This document shows positions 13,842-13,857 of a stretch of 13,857 nucleotides of DNA, one piece after another (the first letter of the stretch is position 1; each line of letters starts with the position of its first letter). The position numbers and the translations under genes were made by a program. The notes under the pieces were generated by a model. That model saw only the letters and a program-made list of their open reading frames with translations, did no database searches and was not told where the DNA came from. The stretch comes from Oscillospiraceae bacterium. Its GTDB lineage: Bacteria > Bacillota_A > Clostridia > Oscillospirales > Ruminococcaceae. The DNA lies in assembly GCA_900766795.1 (NCBI GenBank), contig CAAFWX010000199.1, positions 1 to 13,857 of the forward strand, read 5' to 3'.

Positions 13842-13857
13842 TGAAAAATATTTTTCA
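13842..13857. repeat. 16-bp A/T-rich perfect palindrome at the window end
   Basis: TGAAAAATATTTTTCA is a perfect palindrome ending on the last base, so it may continue outside the window. It lies upstream of whatever follows ileS. An operator or promoter role is a guess only, since A/T-rich palindromes also arise by chance. Confidence 0.4.

Noticed and set aside
1..13857. Mobile element, defence system, CRISPR array, tRNA or rRNA gene
   Set aside because: No transposase or integrase motif, no regularly spaced direct repeats beyond the short divIVA repeat, and no cloverleaf or rRNA-like sequence were seen. The gene content is conserved housekeeping.

Overview
The window is one continuous plus-strand housekeeping cluster from a low-to-mid GC Firmicute, most likely a member of class Clostridia near Ruminococcaceae/Oscillospiraceae. 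That placement is an inference. It rests on the gene order (miaB - YlbF-like - mutS - mutL - miaA - hfq, then yggS - sepF - ylmH - divIVA - ileS), on clear AGGAG-type ribosome binding sites, and on an HlyD-like membrane protein lying between hfq and yggS. I see no mobile element, CRISPR array, rRNA or tRNA gene.

Left half (1-6370), nucleic-acid maintenance and tRNA modification: the 3' end of miaB, a small YlbF/YmcA-family protein with a cysteine-rich tail, mutS, mutL and miaA. Gaps are 22, 44, 36 and 21 bp, so these genes look co-transcribed from a promoter outside the window. MutS and MutL form a methyl-independent mismatch repair pair (MutL carries endonuclease motifs). MiaA and MiaB catalyse the two successive steps that make ms2i6A37 in tRNA.

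Junction (6371-6552): an AT-rich 182-bp gap holding the only convincing promoter in the window (extended -10 TGTTATAAT) and a small hairpin in the hfq leader.

Right half (6553-13762), RNA chaperone, cell division and translation: hfq, an HlyD/membrane-fusion-like protein, yggS, sepF, ylmH, divIVA and ileS. Three junctions abut or overlap (hfq/HlyD-like 0 bp, HlyD-like/yggS 23 bp overlap, sepF/ylmH 17 bp overlap). An intrinsic terminator follows ileS at 13783-13820. Compared with the Bacillus ylm cluster, ylmG is missing and ileS lacks room for a T-box leader.

Every protein except the HlyD-like one belongs to a recognised family. I find no clear undescribed system. The points most worth following are the cysteine tail of the YlbF-like protein beside miaB, the HlyD-like protein embedded in a division operon, the hfq leader, and a 12-bp in-frame repeat in divIVA.
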